Source: Nostoc sp. WHI (GTDB lineage: Bacteria > Cyanobacteriota > Cyanobacteriia > Cyanobacteriales > Nostocaceae). Taken from it: a stretch of 64,000 nt of DNA. Numbering within the stretch: the stretch's first letter is position 1; every line of letters starts with the position of its first letter. Below the pieces are notes generated by a model, which was given only the letters and a program-made list of their open reading frames with translations, was not told the origin of the DNA and ran no database searches. Below are positions 26,396 through 35,363 of the stretch, piece by piece. A program made the translations under genes and the position numbers. The stretch is taken from assembly GCF_015714725.1 (NCBI RefSeq), contig NZ_WBKM01000118.1, forward strand, positions 12,501-76,500. The letters run 5' to 3'.

Positions 26396-28205
26396 ACCTA
26401 TTGATGACAATCTCAAAAATTTGGTAGACGAAATAGAAGCGCAAAGCCTTAGTTTATCAGTTTTAGCAGCGCGTCAATTTCGCTATAGCTTGCGTCAAAC
26501 TCCTGTAGAAGTAAATATCAAAGAACCCCGCCAGTTTAACGTACTCGAAGAATTTATTATCCGCGCTGCTATTGAATTTCAACCTCCGCCAACAGAGGAT
26601 GAATTAGCATCTGTACTTGGGCTTGATTCTATATTTATCCAAACTACTACTGCAACTCTTCGGACATTACAAACTCTATCAGCAACATCGCCAATTACAG
26701 TCACTCCTGAAGGTCGTTTATTCTATGAGAAAGGCTCTGTACCACAGCCACCATATCTTGTACAGCTTAATGCTATTACAGACCCTTTAAGCGACAAAAT
26801 CACCTTTCAATCTGAATCCTTAAACGAGACAGTGATAAATTTGCCAGACTTGGCAGACTTTATAACTATTGATCATACAATTATTGATATTTCTTTGTTA
26901 CCGCTTGAGGAAATACAAAAAAGTATTCAAGCTTCAGGTTTAGCACTTCATGTCCCAGAAGAGGGAAAAATTGTCACTTCCTATAAGGTATTAGCTTCGA
27001 CTCAAAAAATTTGGAGAAAGATATCGTTTTTTGTTATCTTTGATTCCCTTGAGGATAAGTTGAGCATCCAAATAAGAAATGGAAAGCAAATTTTAGAGTC
27101 AGCATCAAATTGGTTAGAAGTGCTACACGCTGAAGGCAAAATATCTTTGCAAGCATTATGTAAATTGTCAACTGAAACCATCAATTTTCAACGTGAAGTC
27201 GTTCTCAAGGAAAAAAATGCTGAAATAGAAGCTAGACTCGAAAAGGTTCGCCAAAAGGCGCTAGAAACTGCCACAAAAACCAGTCAAAAACTAGATAATT
27301 CTACAGTGCTAGGTGAAGCTATACAGTTACGCAATGGACAAATTAGCCAAGCTTTTTCAGAAGTTTTAAATTCGGCTAAACGTCAGGTTTTGATTTATTC
27401 TCCTTGGGTGAATCAGGCAGTTGTCAATGACACATTTCTAACTCTGTTACAGAAATTAGCTAATCGCGGAGTTTGGATTTTAATTGGACATGGAATTTCG
27501 CGGCAACAAGAAGACGAAGATAAACCAATTCCACCAGAAGTAGAGAAAAAACTTCGAGCGATAAAAACACCTGATGGTTTACCATCTGTACAGGTTTTTT
27601 GGTTGGGAGATTCCCATGTTAAAGAAGTAATAGTTGATCAGGAAATCCATCTTTGTGGTTCTCATAACTGGCTATCTTATCGCGGCGATTACCTACCACG
27701 AGGTGAGTCAGTTTATAAAGTTACAATTCCCCATCAAGTCCAGGAAGCTTATGAATTTCTCGCTAATCGCTTCCAAAATCAGGCTCAAAAATTATGGCAA
27801 AATGCTCTAGAAAACCGCGATTATAAACTGGCTGTAGAGTCTTTATGTGTGTGGGGTGCGCTATGTATGGAAGACATTGCACTCCAAAAGATAGAGCAAA
27901 ACAACTGGCTGGAACTTCTGCCTATATGGTTGAGTGTGGCACTTCAGGGGTTAAAGTCCAAGAATATACAACCTGATTCAGTAATTTTTAAGACAGCACT
28001 TTCGTTGCTGAATCAAGTTTCTATTGAAGAAGCTTTTATTGAGCCATTGCAAGAGGGATGGCGTAAAGTTATGGGCGCGATCGCAATTAACAATCCTCAA
28101 ATTGCTTCAAACTTACTTAGTGATGAAGTGTGGGCGCAGTTTCTACGTCTCAATATTGTTCAAAAGAGTGATTCACCTGCTGATTTTATTCTGTATCGCC
28201 CTTAA
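26373..28205 (+). CDS. Phospholipase-D-like (HKD) protein with N-terminal winged-helix-like region
   Basis: 610 residues from the ATG at 26373 (MFLAYSAKPIDDNLKN). A longer frame opens at 26268 but its first 35 codons are helicase relic. Residues about 44-125 look like a winged helix (EEFIIRAAIEFQPPPTEDELASVLGL). About 275-310 is a coiled coil. The PLD domain spans about 315-470: QVLIYSPWVNQAVVND, then the HKD motif HVKEVIVD near residue 415, then GSHNWLSYRGD. One HKD is visible, so an active enzyme would need dimerisation. The start once overlapped the helicase stop by 23 bp, so helicase and PLD form one module. Confidence 0.82.
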   Translation: MFLAYSAKPIDDNLKNLVDEIEAQSLSLSVLAARQFRYSLRQTPVEVNIKEPRQFNVLEEFIIRAAIEFQPPPTEDELASVLGLDSIFIQTTTATLRTLQTLSATSPITVTPEGRLFYEKGSVPQPPYLVQLNAITDPLSDKITFQSESLNETVINLPDLADFITIDHTIIDISLLPLEEIQKSIQASGLALHVPEEGKIVTSYKVLASTQKIWRKISFFVIFDSLEDKLSIQIRNGKQILESASNWLEVLHAEGKISLQALCKLSTETINFQREVVLKEKNAEIEARLEKVRQKALETATKTSQKLDNSTVLGEAIQLRNGQISQAFSEVLNSAKRQVLIYSPWVNQAVVNDTFLTLLQKLANRGVWILIGHGISRQQEDEDKPIPPEVEKKLRAIKTPDGLPSVQVFWLGDSHVKEVIVDQEIHLCGSHNWLSYRGDYLPRGESVYKVTIPHQVQEAYEFLANRFQNQAQKLWQNALENRDYKLAVESLCVWGALCMEDIALQKIEQNNWLELLPIWLSVALQGLKSKNIQPDSVIFKTALSLLNQVSIEEAFIEPLQEGWRKVMGAIAINNPQIASNLLSDEVWAQFLRLNIVQKSDSPADFILYRP

Positions 28206-28393
28206 CCCATACTAGGATATTTTGCATACTTCAATAGTAATAATTTTTTGGAGGACAACTAATAAATCTGTCGTCCTGATTTCGCGTGAGTTGGCAATTA
28301 AATGATTCTTAACCTTTGATTGACTTAAAGATAGATCCAGAGATTCGTCTTATTCGATACAATTTATAGGTAGAGAGAGCCGAGGAGAACAAG

Positions 28394-29533
28394 GTGGTTT
28401 TATTAAAAGGCTTTGAGATTGAGATGTACACTGGCACGCCTCAAGGTGAAATCGTCGGTCTCTCAGACAAAATTGTTGCAGCTTTGGATGGATTTATGCG
28501 GGAGCCAGACAGCCGCAACGTGGAATACATAACCCAACCATCCCCTGATTACGAGAATTTATTGTGTGCTTTGCTGCGTCCCCGGCGGGAGTTGCGAAAC
28601 TACCTCGATCGCTTGGGCAATTACACCCTGATACCGGGGAGTACTTTGTCTTTGGGTGGGAGCGATCGCTTTCTCCGTTCCGATCCAGCTAACCCCTATC
28701 ATGACTACATTGAAAATACTTACAGTACGAAAGTAGTCACCGCTAGCGTACATATTAATATAGGCATCAGCGACCCGGAAGTATTAATGCGGGCGTGTCG
28801 GGTGATCCGGATGGAAGCACCTTTATTTCTTGCCCTCAGTGCCTCATCTCCTTTCCTGGATGGCAAAGCTACTGGTTATCACTCCACTCGTTGGGGAGTC
28901 TTCCCGCAAACGCCTACCCATGTGCCCCTATTTGCTAGCCACGCCGATCATATTCAGTGGGTGGAAAATCAACTCGCTGCTGGAACAATGCAAAACGTGC
29001 GGCATTTATGGACATCAGTACGACCAAATGGCGATCGCCGTCCCTATGACTTAAATCGGCTAGAACTGCGAATTTGCGATTTAGTCACAGATCCCATTGC
29101 CTTACTAGCCATTGCTGCCTTATTAGAAGCGCGTTTGTTGCAAATAATCGAAAATCCCAGCATCGATCCATTAACTCAAAGTACCTTCTCTCCTGAAGAA
29201 CTTGTCACCCTGACTGCTGAAAACGAAACTGCTGCTGCTGTTGGTAGTCTTGATGCTCAACTGAGGCATTGGCAAGATGGCAGAAGCATTGTAGCTAGAG
29301 ATTGGATTGCTCAAATGTACCAAGATGTTTGGGCGATCGCCAAACAACGAGGCTTTAGCTGTTTCCTTTCCCCTTTGCAGAAAATCCTCCGCGAAGGCAA
29401 TGAAGCTCAACAGTGGTTGCAGTTACACACAGTTGGTTTTGACAGCCAGCGCGTTATCACTCAAGCTATTGTTGCCACCCAAGAACGCGAAATCGAACTC
29501 GAAAACAAATTGTGTTCGTCCCTGCTGGCTTAA
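28394..29533 (+). CDS. gshA: Glutamate-cysteine ligase, cyanobacterial type
   Basis: 379 residues with a GTG start placed 6 nt after GAGGAG. It opens VLLKGFEIEMYTGTPQGEIVGL and matches the cyanobacterial/proteobacterial GshA family (TIGR02048) through its whole length, including ASVHINIGISDPE, YHSTRWGVFPQTP and RLELRICDLV. It makes gamma-glutamylcysteine from glutamate, cysteine and ATP, the first step of glutathione synthesis. Transcribed alone; no gshB is in view. Confidence 0.93.
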   Translation: MVLLKGFEIEMYTGTPQGEIVGLSDKIVAALDGFMREPDSRNVEYITQPSPDYENLLCALLRPRRELRNYLDRLGNYTLIPGSTLSLGGSDRFLRSDPANPYHDYIENTYSTKVVTASVHINIGISDPEVLMRACRVIRMEAPLFLALSASSPFLDGKATGYHSTRWGVFPQTPTHVPLFASHADHIQWVENQLAAGTMQNVRHLWTSVRPNGDRRPYDLNRLELRICDLVTDPIALLAIAALLEARLLQIIENPSIDPLTQSTFSPEELVTLTAENETAAAVGSLDAQLRHWQDGRSIVARDWIAQMYQDVWAIAKQRGFSCFLSPLQKILREGNEAQQWLQLHTVGFDSQRVITQAIVATQEREIELENKLCSSLLA

Positions 29534-29968
29534 CTCAAGAGGCAGGGAGTAGGGAGTAGGGAGTAGGGAGTAGGGAGTAGGGAGTAGGGAGTAGGGAGTA
29601 GGGAGTAGGGAGTAGGGAGTAGGGAGTAGGGGGGACGGGAGGTAAAAAGGGGAAAGACTTACTGCAACTTCTAGCTTGCTTTCTTGCCCACGTCCTCTGT
29701 CTTCAGACAAATGGTAAATTTTCTGGGAGATACCACTAACCCTAAAGGACACTAGCACTTAACCTTCTCTATATAAAACTTAATATTTCCTAATTTTAAC
29801 CAAACATCCTCTCAGGCATTGCTCTGGGAGGGTTTGTACTTTGTTTTAAAAATCTAATCAATAGCCAGTATTTTATTATTATTAACAAAACCTATGAATA
29901 GCCTCTACCTTTTGGTAGATTCTACATTTGCGATAATTTTTTTATACAATACGTAAATTATACGGACA
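29534..29968. other. Intergenic region with a heptamer array
   Basis: The left third is the GGGAGTA array listed separately. The rest has an AT-rich stretch and a short GC hairpin near 29810-29830 (CCTCTCAGGCATTGCTCTGGGAGG) that could terminate a transcript. No gene is seen; the trmL promoter must lie in the right part. Confidence 0.5.
29545..29628. repeat. Heptamer short tandem repeat, 12 copies of GGGAGTA
   Basis: Twelve perfect tandem copies of GGGAGTA, starting 12 bp after the gshA stop. This is the longest STRR in the window. Perfect identity suggests active slippage. Confidence 0.95.
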
Positions 29969-30430
29969 ATGACTCAGGTAGTTTTAGTTAACCCGCAAAT
30001 TCCTCCGAATACAGGTAATATTGCTCGTACTTGTGCAGCTACGGGTACAGAGTTACATTTAGTCGGGCCTTTAGGATTTGAAATTAGCGATCGCTACCTC
30101 AAAAGAGCTGGATTAGATTACTGGCCTTATGTAAAACTACACTATCACGAATCGCTAGAAGCCTTTAAAACCTTACATCAGGAGCGTGGAGGCAGATGGT
30201 TAGGTTTTACAGTCGGTGGAAAGTTGAATTACGCCAGCTTTCAGTTTCAAGCCGATGATTGGCTGCTCTTTGGTAGTGAAACCACTGGCTTACCACCAAC
30301 AATTCTGTCAGATTGTGATGCTACCCTTTATATTCCGATGAGCCAACCTGGAGTTCGCAGCTTGAATCTGTCAGTGAGTGTGGCAATTGGTTTATTTGAA
30401 ACCCGTCGTCAGTTAGGCTATTTACAATAA
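29969..30430 (+). CDS. trmL: tRNA (cytidine(34)-2'-O)-methyltransferase
   Basis: 153 residues, the normal length for TrmL. It has the SPOUT trefoil-knot signatures: VLVNPQIPPNTGNIARTCAAT at the N-terminus, LHLVGPLGFEI, then LLFGSETTGLP and IPMSQPGVRSLNLSVSVAI at the knot. It methylates the wobble C34 or U34 ribose of tRNA-Leu isoacceptors using S-adenosylmethionine. The ATG is the only sensible start. Confidence 0.95.
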   Translation: MTQVVLVNPQIPPNTGNIARTCAATGTELHLVGPLGFEISDRYLKRAGLDYWPYVKLHYHESLEAFKTLHQERGGRWLGFTVGGKLNYASFQFQADDWLLFGSETTGLPPTILSDCDATLYIPMSQPGVRSLNLSVSVAIGLFETRRQLGYLQ

Positions 30431-30799
30431 TTGTTTACCTTGATATTCACAAGTATATTTACTTATGCTATATTCAAGTATCTATTAGACAAATGATTTG
30501 TGGCGGCAAAAACTTTCTTAGTTACCGTAAGAATGTGTAAAGCAATATACCTAAAAATGGGTTTATTTGCAAATTGTAGTGGAAGATACTTACAAGCAAT
30601 GGAAGGTTATTATAAGAAATCTGTATATAAGACTTGGGATATTGCCAAATTTGAATGATAAATATTGATGAATTGGAAGCATCCTAAATTGGGGAACCAA
30701 AGGGCTAAAACCCAGTTGTGCTTGATATTTGAGCTATTTTGGCTCAATGAACGCTAGAGAGCAGCTAAAAAGCAACCGATAGTTCATACGGTTGTTTTT

Positions 30800-31150
30800 T
30801 AGGGAATAATCAACGTAAAGTCTCGTGTTGAGAAGACGGATTCGGTAGAAATATCTTGAAGATATCTACAGCAGGGGGCATCACTTTTACAGAAGTCGCA
30901 GCAATTTAATTCTCAGCAGCGACTATGGACTTGGCAAATAATTTGTCCAGTCCCCGCGATTGACGCAAGACAGGCGCGGACAATGGTAAAAAGTAAAACG
31001 TCCTAAGTGGTGTTAGGAGTGGTTCTGAGAAGTAAACACAGCAAACTTTAAGTTTTGCTAATACGTGTGAACTTGTCTAAATCAGAGAAGCAGGTTAATC
31101 TTGCGTAAGCATCTCTGGTGAATGTGATCTTGATCTATCGTTCGTTGTGA
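30800..31150 (+). promoter_or_regulatory. Long structured 5' leader of the LysM/M23 gene, candidate riboswitch
   Basis: The 729-bp gap before the M23 gene has a run of stable hairpins close to the gene: AGTCGC/GCGACT (30894/30919), CCGCG/CGCGG (30954/30975), TCCTAA/TTAGGA (31001/31013), a GCAAA stem near 31041 and CAGAGA/TCTCTG (31083/31112). The last encloses CAGGTTAATCTTGCGTAAGC, which loosely recalls the 3' core of the c-di-AMP (ydaO) riboswitch, a class known upstream of cell-wall hydrolases. The rest of that consensus was not found, so the class is uncertain. Confidence 0.35.
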
Positions 31151-31159
31151 TCTAAACCA

Positions 31160-33517
31160 TTGACTAGTATCCAACTGAAAAATCGAGGTCAGTTAAGCGC
31201 TAGTGATCATAGGAGGTCGTCTTTGAAACGAGCATTGAAAAAGAGAGTAAAAGCTGTGTTGAACAATAACCCCAGCAGCGATGATGCCCCGGTAGAACTG
31301 CTAAATGTGATAAATCCAAAAATTAACCGCCGGGTGCGGACAAAAGCCGCGATGATTGGCTTGGCAATCTCTATGGGAGCAACCAGCCTTTTGGTGACTC
31401 GACAAAGCGATCAAGCCCAAGCAGCAGTGCCTGTAGGTAGCCAAAAGGCAACTTCAACGATTCCTGCTGCTAACATTGAGGTGAAATTTGCCTCCACAAA
31501 GCTGGAGTCCCAAGCAATCTCATCAGCGAGCGTGCCGGAAAATCCTGTGATCGTGGAACCAACCGCAGTCTCACAAGTGCCTGGGCTTGAAGCTAAATGG
31601 CAAGTTGCGGCCAATGGAATGTCTTTGCCAGTTCCTGCATCAGCAACGTTTTCCCAGGCAACACCAGTTTATAAAAATTCCACCTACCTGAAGCCTCAAA
31701 TAGCACAGGGATTGAGCAATACCTTAGCTGAGACTAGTTTTCCAACAGTCAACAAGCTATCTAACTCTAGTGCTGATGGTATTGAGGGCAGTACAGAGGA
31801 TGCATCGGTGAGTGTCCTACCACAAACAGTGGCAACATCTGGCGCAGCCAACAGTGAAATAAATGCACAACTTAAGGCGCAACAAGAGTTCGCACTGAAT
31901 CGTTTACAAGAAAAATCGAATCGTTTAAGAAAGAGTCTGGCACAGTTGCGGTCTGGGGAAACCAAAAATTTATCACAAGCTGATATAGCTTTGGTGCAGC
32001 CAACAACTGTAGTTGAGAAGACTGCATTAGCCCAGTCGGACACTTCTGACGATGCAACCCAAGCAAACCTGATATCGAGGTTAAAACAGAAGACACAGAC
32101 GAGTGTAGTTGTCCCAGCTACACCAACATTGATCGCGTCTTCGACTCGAATAGCCTACGAAGTTAAGCCTGGAGATACATTAGCAGCGATCGCCAGCAGA
32201 TACAAGACTTCAGTATCAGAACTAGCTAGGGCAAATAACCTCAGCAACCCAAATGAACTGCAAATTAGTCAAAAACTAATTATTCCTGCCGCTCAAGTTG
32301 AGGCAAGTGTAGCTACTAAGCCTACTTTCGTAGAGTCCAGTAATACTCCAAAGTTGGCCAGCTACCCTGTGAACATTGGTAGTGCCAACTCGTATCTACC
32401 TGCTCCACAATCACCAACTATTGCCGACAACAGCAGCATTACCGTCCCTACACCGGTAATTGCGAACAAGCAGATTCAGGCAAATAGTACGACCGACTTA
32501 GAAATAGCTCCCACCCCTGCTACCTCCTATGCCGTAGGTGGTGACACCCCAGTGCCAAAAGTTTTTGGCGAAATGCAGCCGCCTAAAACACCAGCAAATA
32601 GGGTAGCAAGGGCAAACAATAACAATAATGACCGTTTGCGGGGCTTACAAGCAGAAATCCAGAGGTTACAGCAGAAATATCGCGCTCAACAGTCTGGGAA
32701 CTTAGTTGTGCCAGCAGCTACCGAAACTAATAATGCTGCGATGCTCACTCCTGTTTCTAGCCCCAATAATTTCACTGTACCTAACCCCGCAGTTCGACCA
32801 AATAGTGTAGCGATACAAATTCCAGTTCCTACACCTATGAGAGCTAACTTTAGCGCTCAACCAATTAAGTCCCAATTCCGTGCTACTCTCCCGGCTAACG
32901 ATCCAGTAAACCCAGATTTCTTGCCCAGTCTAGGATCTGCTAGTCAATGGACTCCCTCTAGCAATCCATCTGGAACAAGGGTTACAACGCCTTCTGGAAG
33001 AGTAAATAGCTCTGATTCATTAGGAAAGATGCGGGGAAGGACAGTTTCTCCACAGGTACTACCGCCTTTGGCAGCAGTGGATCAATATTTGCCCAGGCAG
33101 ATTGACGAACTTACACCTCCTCCATCTTCTTCATCCATAGCTTACACCTGGCCAGCAAAGGGTACTCTCACCTCTGGCTATGGCTGGCGCTGGGGTAGAA
33201 TGCACAAAGGAATTGACGTTGCTAACTCCACTGGCACCCCAGTTGTCGCCTCAGCTGAGGGTACGATAGAAAAAGCTGGCTGGAATAAAAGTGGTTACGG
33301 CATCCTTGTCCAAATCCGCCATCCTGATGGCAGCACGACCCGCTATGCTCATAACAGCAAACTTCTGGTGCAAGCTGGTCAGCAGGTAAATCAGGGAGAC
33401 ACAATTGCTTTAATGGGTAGCACTGGTCACAGCACTGGCCCACACACCCACTTTGAAATCCACCCATCAGGTAAGGGTGCCGTTAATCCAATAGCTATGT
33501 TGCCGGAGCGCGTGTAA
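31160..33517 (+). CDS. LysM / M23 peptidoglycan endopeptidase
   Basis: 785 residues with a TTG start; a stop codon lies 12 bp upstream in frame, so no earlier start is possible. A cytoplasmic basic N-terminus (about residues 1-60) is followed by one membrane helix (about 64-82, AAMIGLAISMGATSLLV). A long Ser/Pro/Thr-rich region carries a LysM domain at about 332-375 (YEVKPGDTLAAIASRYKTS). The C-terminal M23 domain (about 660-780) has GRMHKGIDVAN and the GPHTHFEIHP motif; the zinc His, Asp and His are all intact. It is probably a periplasmic DD-endopeptidase for wall remodelling. Confidence 0.9.
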   Translation: MTSIQLKNRGQLSASDHRRSSLKRALKKRVKAVLNNNPSSDDAPVELLNVINPKINRRVRTKAAMIGLAISMGATSLLVTRQSDQAQAAVPVGSQKATSTIPAANIEVKFASTKLESQAISSASVPENPVIVEPTAVSQVPGLEAKWQVAANGMSLPVPASATFSQATPVYKNSTYLKPQIAQGLSNTLAETSFPTVNKLSNSSADGIEGSTEDASVSVLPQTVATSGAANSEINAQLKAQQEFALNRLQEKSNRLRKSLAQLRSGETKNLSQADIALVQPTTVVEKTALAQSDTSDDATQANLISRLKQKTQTSVVVPATPTLIASSTRIAYEVKPGDTLAAIASRYKTSVSELARANNLSNPNELQISQKLIIPAAQVEASVATKPTFVESSNTPKLASYPVNIGSANSYLPAPQSPTIADNSSITVPTPVIANKQIQANSTTDLEIAPTPATSYAVGGDTPVPKVFGEMQPPKTPANRVARANNNNNDRLRGLQAEIQRLQQKYRAQQSGNLVVPAATETNNAAMLTPVSSPNNFTVPNPAVRPNSVAIQIPVPTPMRANFSAQPIKSQFRATLPANDPVNPDFLPSLGSASQWTPSSNPSGTRVTTPSGRVNSSDSLGKMRGRTVSPQVLPPLAAVDQYLPRQIDELTPPPSSSSIAYTWPAKGTLTSGYGWRWGRMHKGIDVANSTGTPVVASAEGTIEKAGWNKSGYGILVQIRHPDGSTTRYAHNSKLLVQAGQQVNQGDTIALMGSTGHSTGPHTHFEIHPSGKGAVNPIAMLPERV

Positions 33518-33556
33518 TTATTGGCTGTCTGTAACTAAATCATTGCTTTGTTAGTT

Positions 33557-33575
33557 GAGGGAGTTTACCTCCCTC
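33557..33575 (+). terminator. Terminator after the M23 gene
   Basis: Perfect 7-bp stem GAGGGAG (33557-33563) with CTCCCTC (33569-33575), extended by a T-A pair, 5-nt loop, followed by a T-rich run. It lies 40 bp after the stop. Confidence 0.8.
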
Positions 33576-33681
33576 ATTTGCTTTCTATTAACTCAACAGG
33601 TATGAAAGCTGGAAAAAATTGCAAAAGGGCTAGCCTTAAGCAAATTTCTATGCTAAAGTAGTAAATGACTTGAAGATATAT

Positions 33682-33755
33682 GGCTCAGTAGCTCAGTTGG
33701 TTAGAGCGCGGGACTCATAAGCCTGAGGTCGTTGGTTCAATTCCAACCTGAGCCA
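33682..33755 (+). tRNA. trnM: tRNA-Met (anticodon CAT), elongator-type
   Basis: A 74-nt cloverleaf. The acceptor GGCTCAG pairs with CTGAGCC, the discriminator is A, the D-arm is GCTCAGTTGGTTAGAGC, the anticodon loop is CTCATAA, and the T-arm contains GGTTCAATTCC. CCA is not encoded. A CAT anticodon can also be tRNA-Ile2 after lysidine modification; the general shape fits elongator Met, but this is not certain. Its 3' half is duplicated at 35302. Confidence 0.9.
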
Positions 33756-33763
33756 CTTTAAAA
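33710..33763 (+). repeat. attL-like direct repeat (3' half of tRNA-Met plus 8 bp)
   Basis: A 54-bp sequence covering the anticodon loop, T-arm, acceptor 3' strand and 8 bp beyond the tRNA, identical to 35302-35355. Duplication of a tRNA 3' end is the hallmark of tyrosine-recombinase islands. Confidence 0.85.
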
Positions 33764-33996
33764 GTAAGACTACATAAGGGTTTCAGCTTCTAGTCATCAG
33801 TAGTACTAGGGAGCTGAATTTGTGTATAAGGCTCTTTTGACTATAAAATGACTATGCTTATTCAACAGCGTGATAGTCATGAAAGTTGGAATTGAAGCCT
33901 TGGAAGGTCGTTTAAGATTAAGATTTCCTAGAGTTTTATTCAATGGTAATCAGAAATACTTATCTTTGAATTTAGCTGATTAAAAAGTTTTTAAGC

Positions 33997-34284
33997 ATGA
34001 AATACGGCAACCTCATTATAGCTACTTTATTATCCATTACTTCATCTGCAATACCTCCAGCTTTAGCCCAAGATTCCCTAATGGATAGAGAGTTTAGACG
34101 AAGACAAAGAGACTATGAGCAGCTAAATACCCAAAACCAGATAAGATACCTTGAGTTTCAAAATGATGCTGCTAAACAAGCTGAACAACAAAAACAGTTA
34201 ATTTTAATTGGAGTTGGTGTATTAATAGTAGGAGGTTTAGGTGGGGTATGGTTCTACAATAGGAAATTTAAATCACCATCCTAA
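33997..34284 (+). CDS. Small exported, membrane-anchored coiled-coil protein
   Basis: 95 residues. A signal peptide ends at PALAQ (residue about 25). A charged helical stretch follows (REFRRRQRDYEQLNTQNQIRY), then one membrane helix at about 68-87 and a short basic tail. I recognise no family. It lies inside the segment flanked by duplicated tRNA sequence, so it may be cargo of a mobile element. Confidence 0.55.
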   Translation: MKYGNLIIATLLSITSSAIPPALAQDSLMDREFRRRQRDYEQLNTQNQIRYLEFQNDAAKQAEQQKQLILIGVGVLIVGGLGGVWFYNRKFKSPS

Positions 34285-34391
34285 GTTCTAATGATAAGTT
34301 CCCAAATGCGATCGCTCACTAATTTGATAGCTAACTGCATCTGGGAAATAATTTCTTACCTTATTGAGTTGTATTACTTGTGATAGCTTTT

Positions 34392-34994
34392 TTATGAGCT
34401 AGTGGTTCTAATCTCTTGCGTTTTTTTTAAATGGTAGTCCCAGCCATCACTATTCGGGTTATTATTTTCTTGCTTAATTTGGTACATTGTGAAATCAGAA
34501 ACATCCCAAGTTACCCCTTCATGAAGAAAACTTTCATAACTTGGAGGATCTATTGGATAACCTCTTTTTGCTAACTCCTGTATATCTTTGTTATCAATTC
34601 TAGCCGTAGCTTCATATTGACTAGAACCTGGGTAAGGAGAAGATGGCTCAGAGTAAATACGAAACAGAGAACACTTGATTTTTTGTGCTGGTAAAAATGA
34701 ATTTCCTGATCTTAGTATTAGCTCAAGATCCACATCTTCATATTCTTTATGTTGTGTATTTGACTGCATAAACATTTCTAAGTTTTCTATGTATTTTTTT
34801 TCAGTAACTTTATTATGTGAAAAAGTTACTTGTACTTTAGAGCCATCTGGATTTTCCCATGTCAAAACTGTAGGGATATAGTTTGCCCAATCTTCATGAT
34901 TGTCATCATCTGGATCACCAAATATTTTCTTAACATCCGCCTCCCACATACCTAGATGAATCTCATCAAAAGCCTCTCTGCTAACATTAGCCAT
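34392..34994 (-). CDS. Hypothetical protein with a BamE/SmpA-like N-terminal motif
   Basis: 200 residues, no signal peptide or membrane segment. The start (FDEIHLGMWEADVKKIFGDPD) has the I-x-x-G-M-x-x-x-x-V-x-x-I-x-G-x-P pattern of SmpA/BamE-type beta modules, followed by a strand (TVLTWENPDGSKVQVTF). The rest is unrecognised. In the tRNA-flanked segment, on the strand opposite to the small exported protein. The origin by transfer is an inference from that context. Confidence 0.55.
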   Translation of the reverse strand: MANVSREAFDEIHLGMWEADVKKIFGDPDDDNHEDWANYIPTVLTWENPDGSKVQVTFSHNKVTEKKYIENLEMFMQSNTQHKEYEDVDLELILRSGNSFLPAQKIKCSLFRIYSEPSSPYPGSSQYEATARIDNKDIQELAKRGYPIDPPSYESFLHEGVTWDVSDFTMYQIKQENNNPNSDGWDYHLKKTQEIRTTSS

Positions 34995-35301
34995 AGAAAT
35001 TTTTACTCCATAGTGCAGGACAATTAACCAGACTCTTAGAGAGATAAGAGCCTAATGATGCTTGGTTTTAGTAACCTGCCCAAGTAACTCTGTGGCTGTA
35101 GTTTCCTTAGATACCACAACACGTCAACTTTATTGACCCAAGAGTTATTTATTACTTACAAGCTATATCAACTTTACCTAATGAAAATATTAGTGTCAAT
35201 GATTACTCAATATCATAAAATTATAAAACAGGTGTTGACTATTACCTGACTATGAAATAAGATACCTGGAGCTGAGATGCTTATATAGTTGGCTTTATTT
35301 T
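34995..35301. other. Intergenic region at the right end of the tRNA-flanked segment
   Basis: AT-rich, no gene or clear regulatory site. It ends at the duplicated tRNA 3' half. Confidence 0.5.
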
Positions 35302-35355
35302 GGGACTCATAAGCCTGAGGTCGTTGGTTCAATTCCAACCTGAGCCACTTTAAAA
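35302..35355 (+). repeat. attR-like direct repeat: orphan 3' half of tRNA-Met
   Basis: Identical over 54 bp to 33710-33763. The 5' half of the tRNA is absent, so it is not a functional gene. It is followed after 8 bp by a lone 13-bp transposon-type end (TAGACCTCTTGCA, 35364-35376). Confidence 0.9.
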
Positions 35356-35363
35356 TTTATAAA

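Noticed and set aside
29423-29758. Minus-strand frame with a Leu-Pro-Thr-Pro-Tyr-Ser repeat
   Set aside because: It is produced by the GGGAGTA array and overlaps the gshA end.
35302-35355. A second tRNA-Met gene
   Set aside because: Only the 3' half is present; no D-arm or 5' acceptor strand precedes it.
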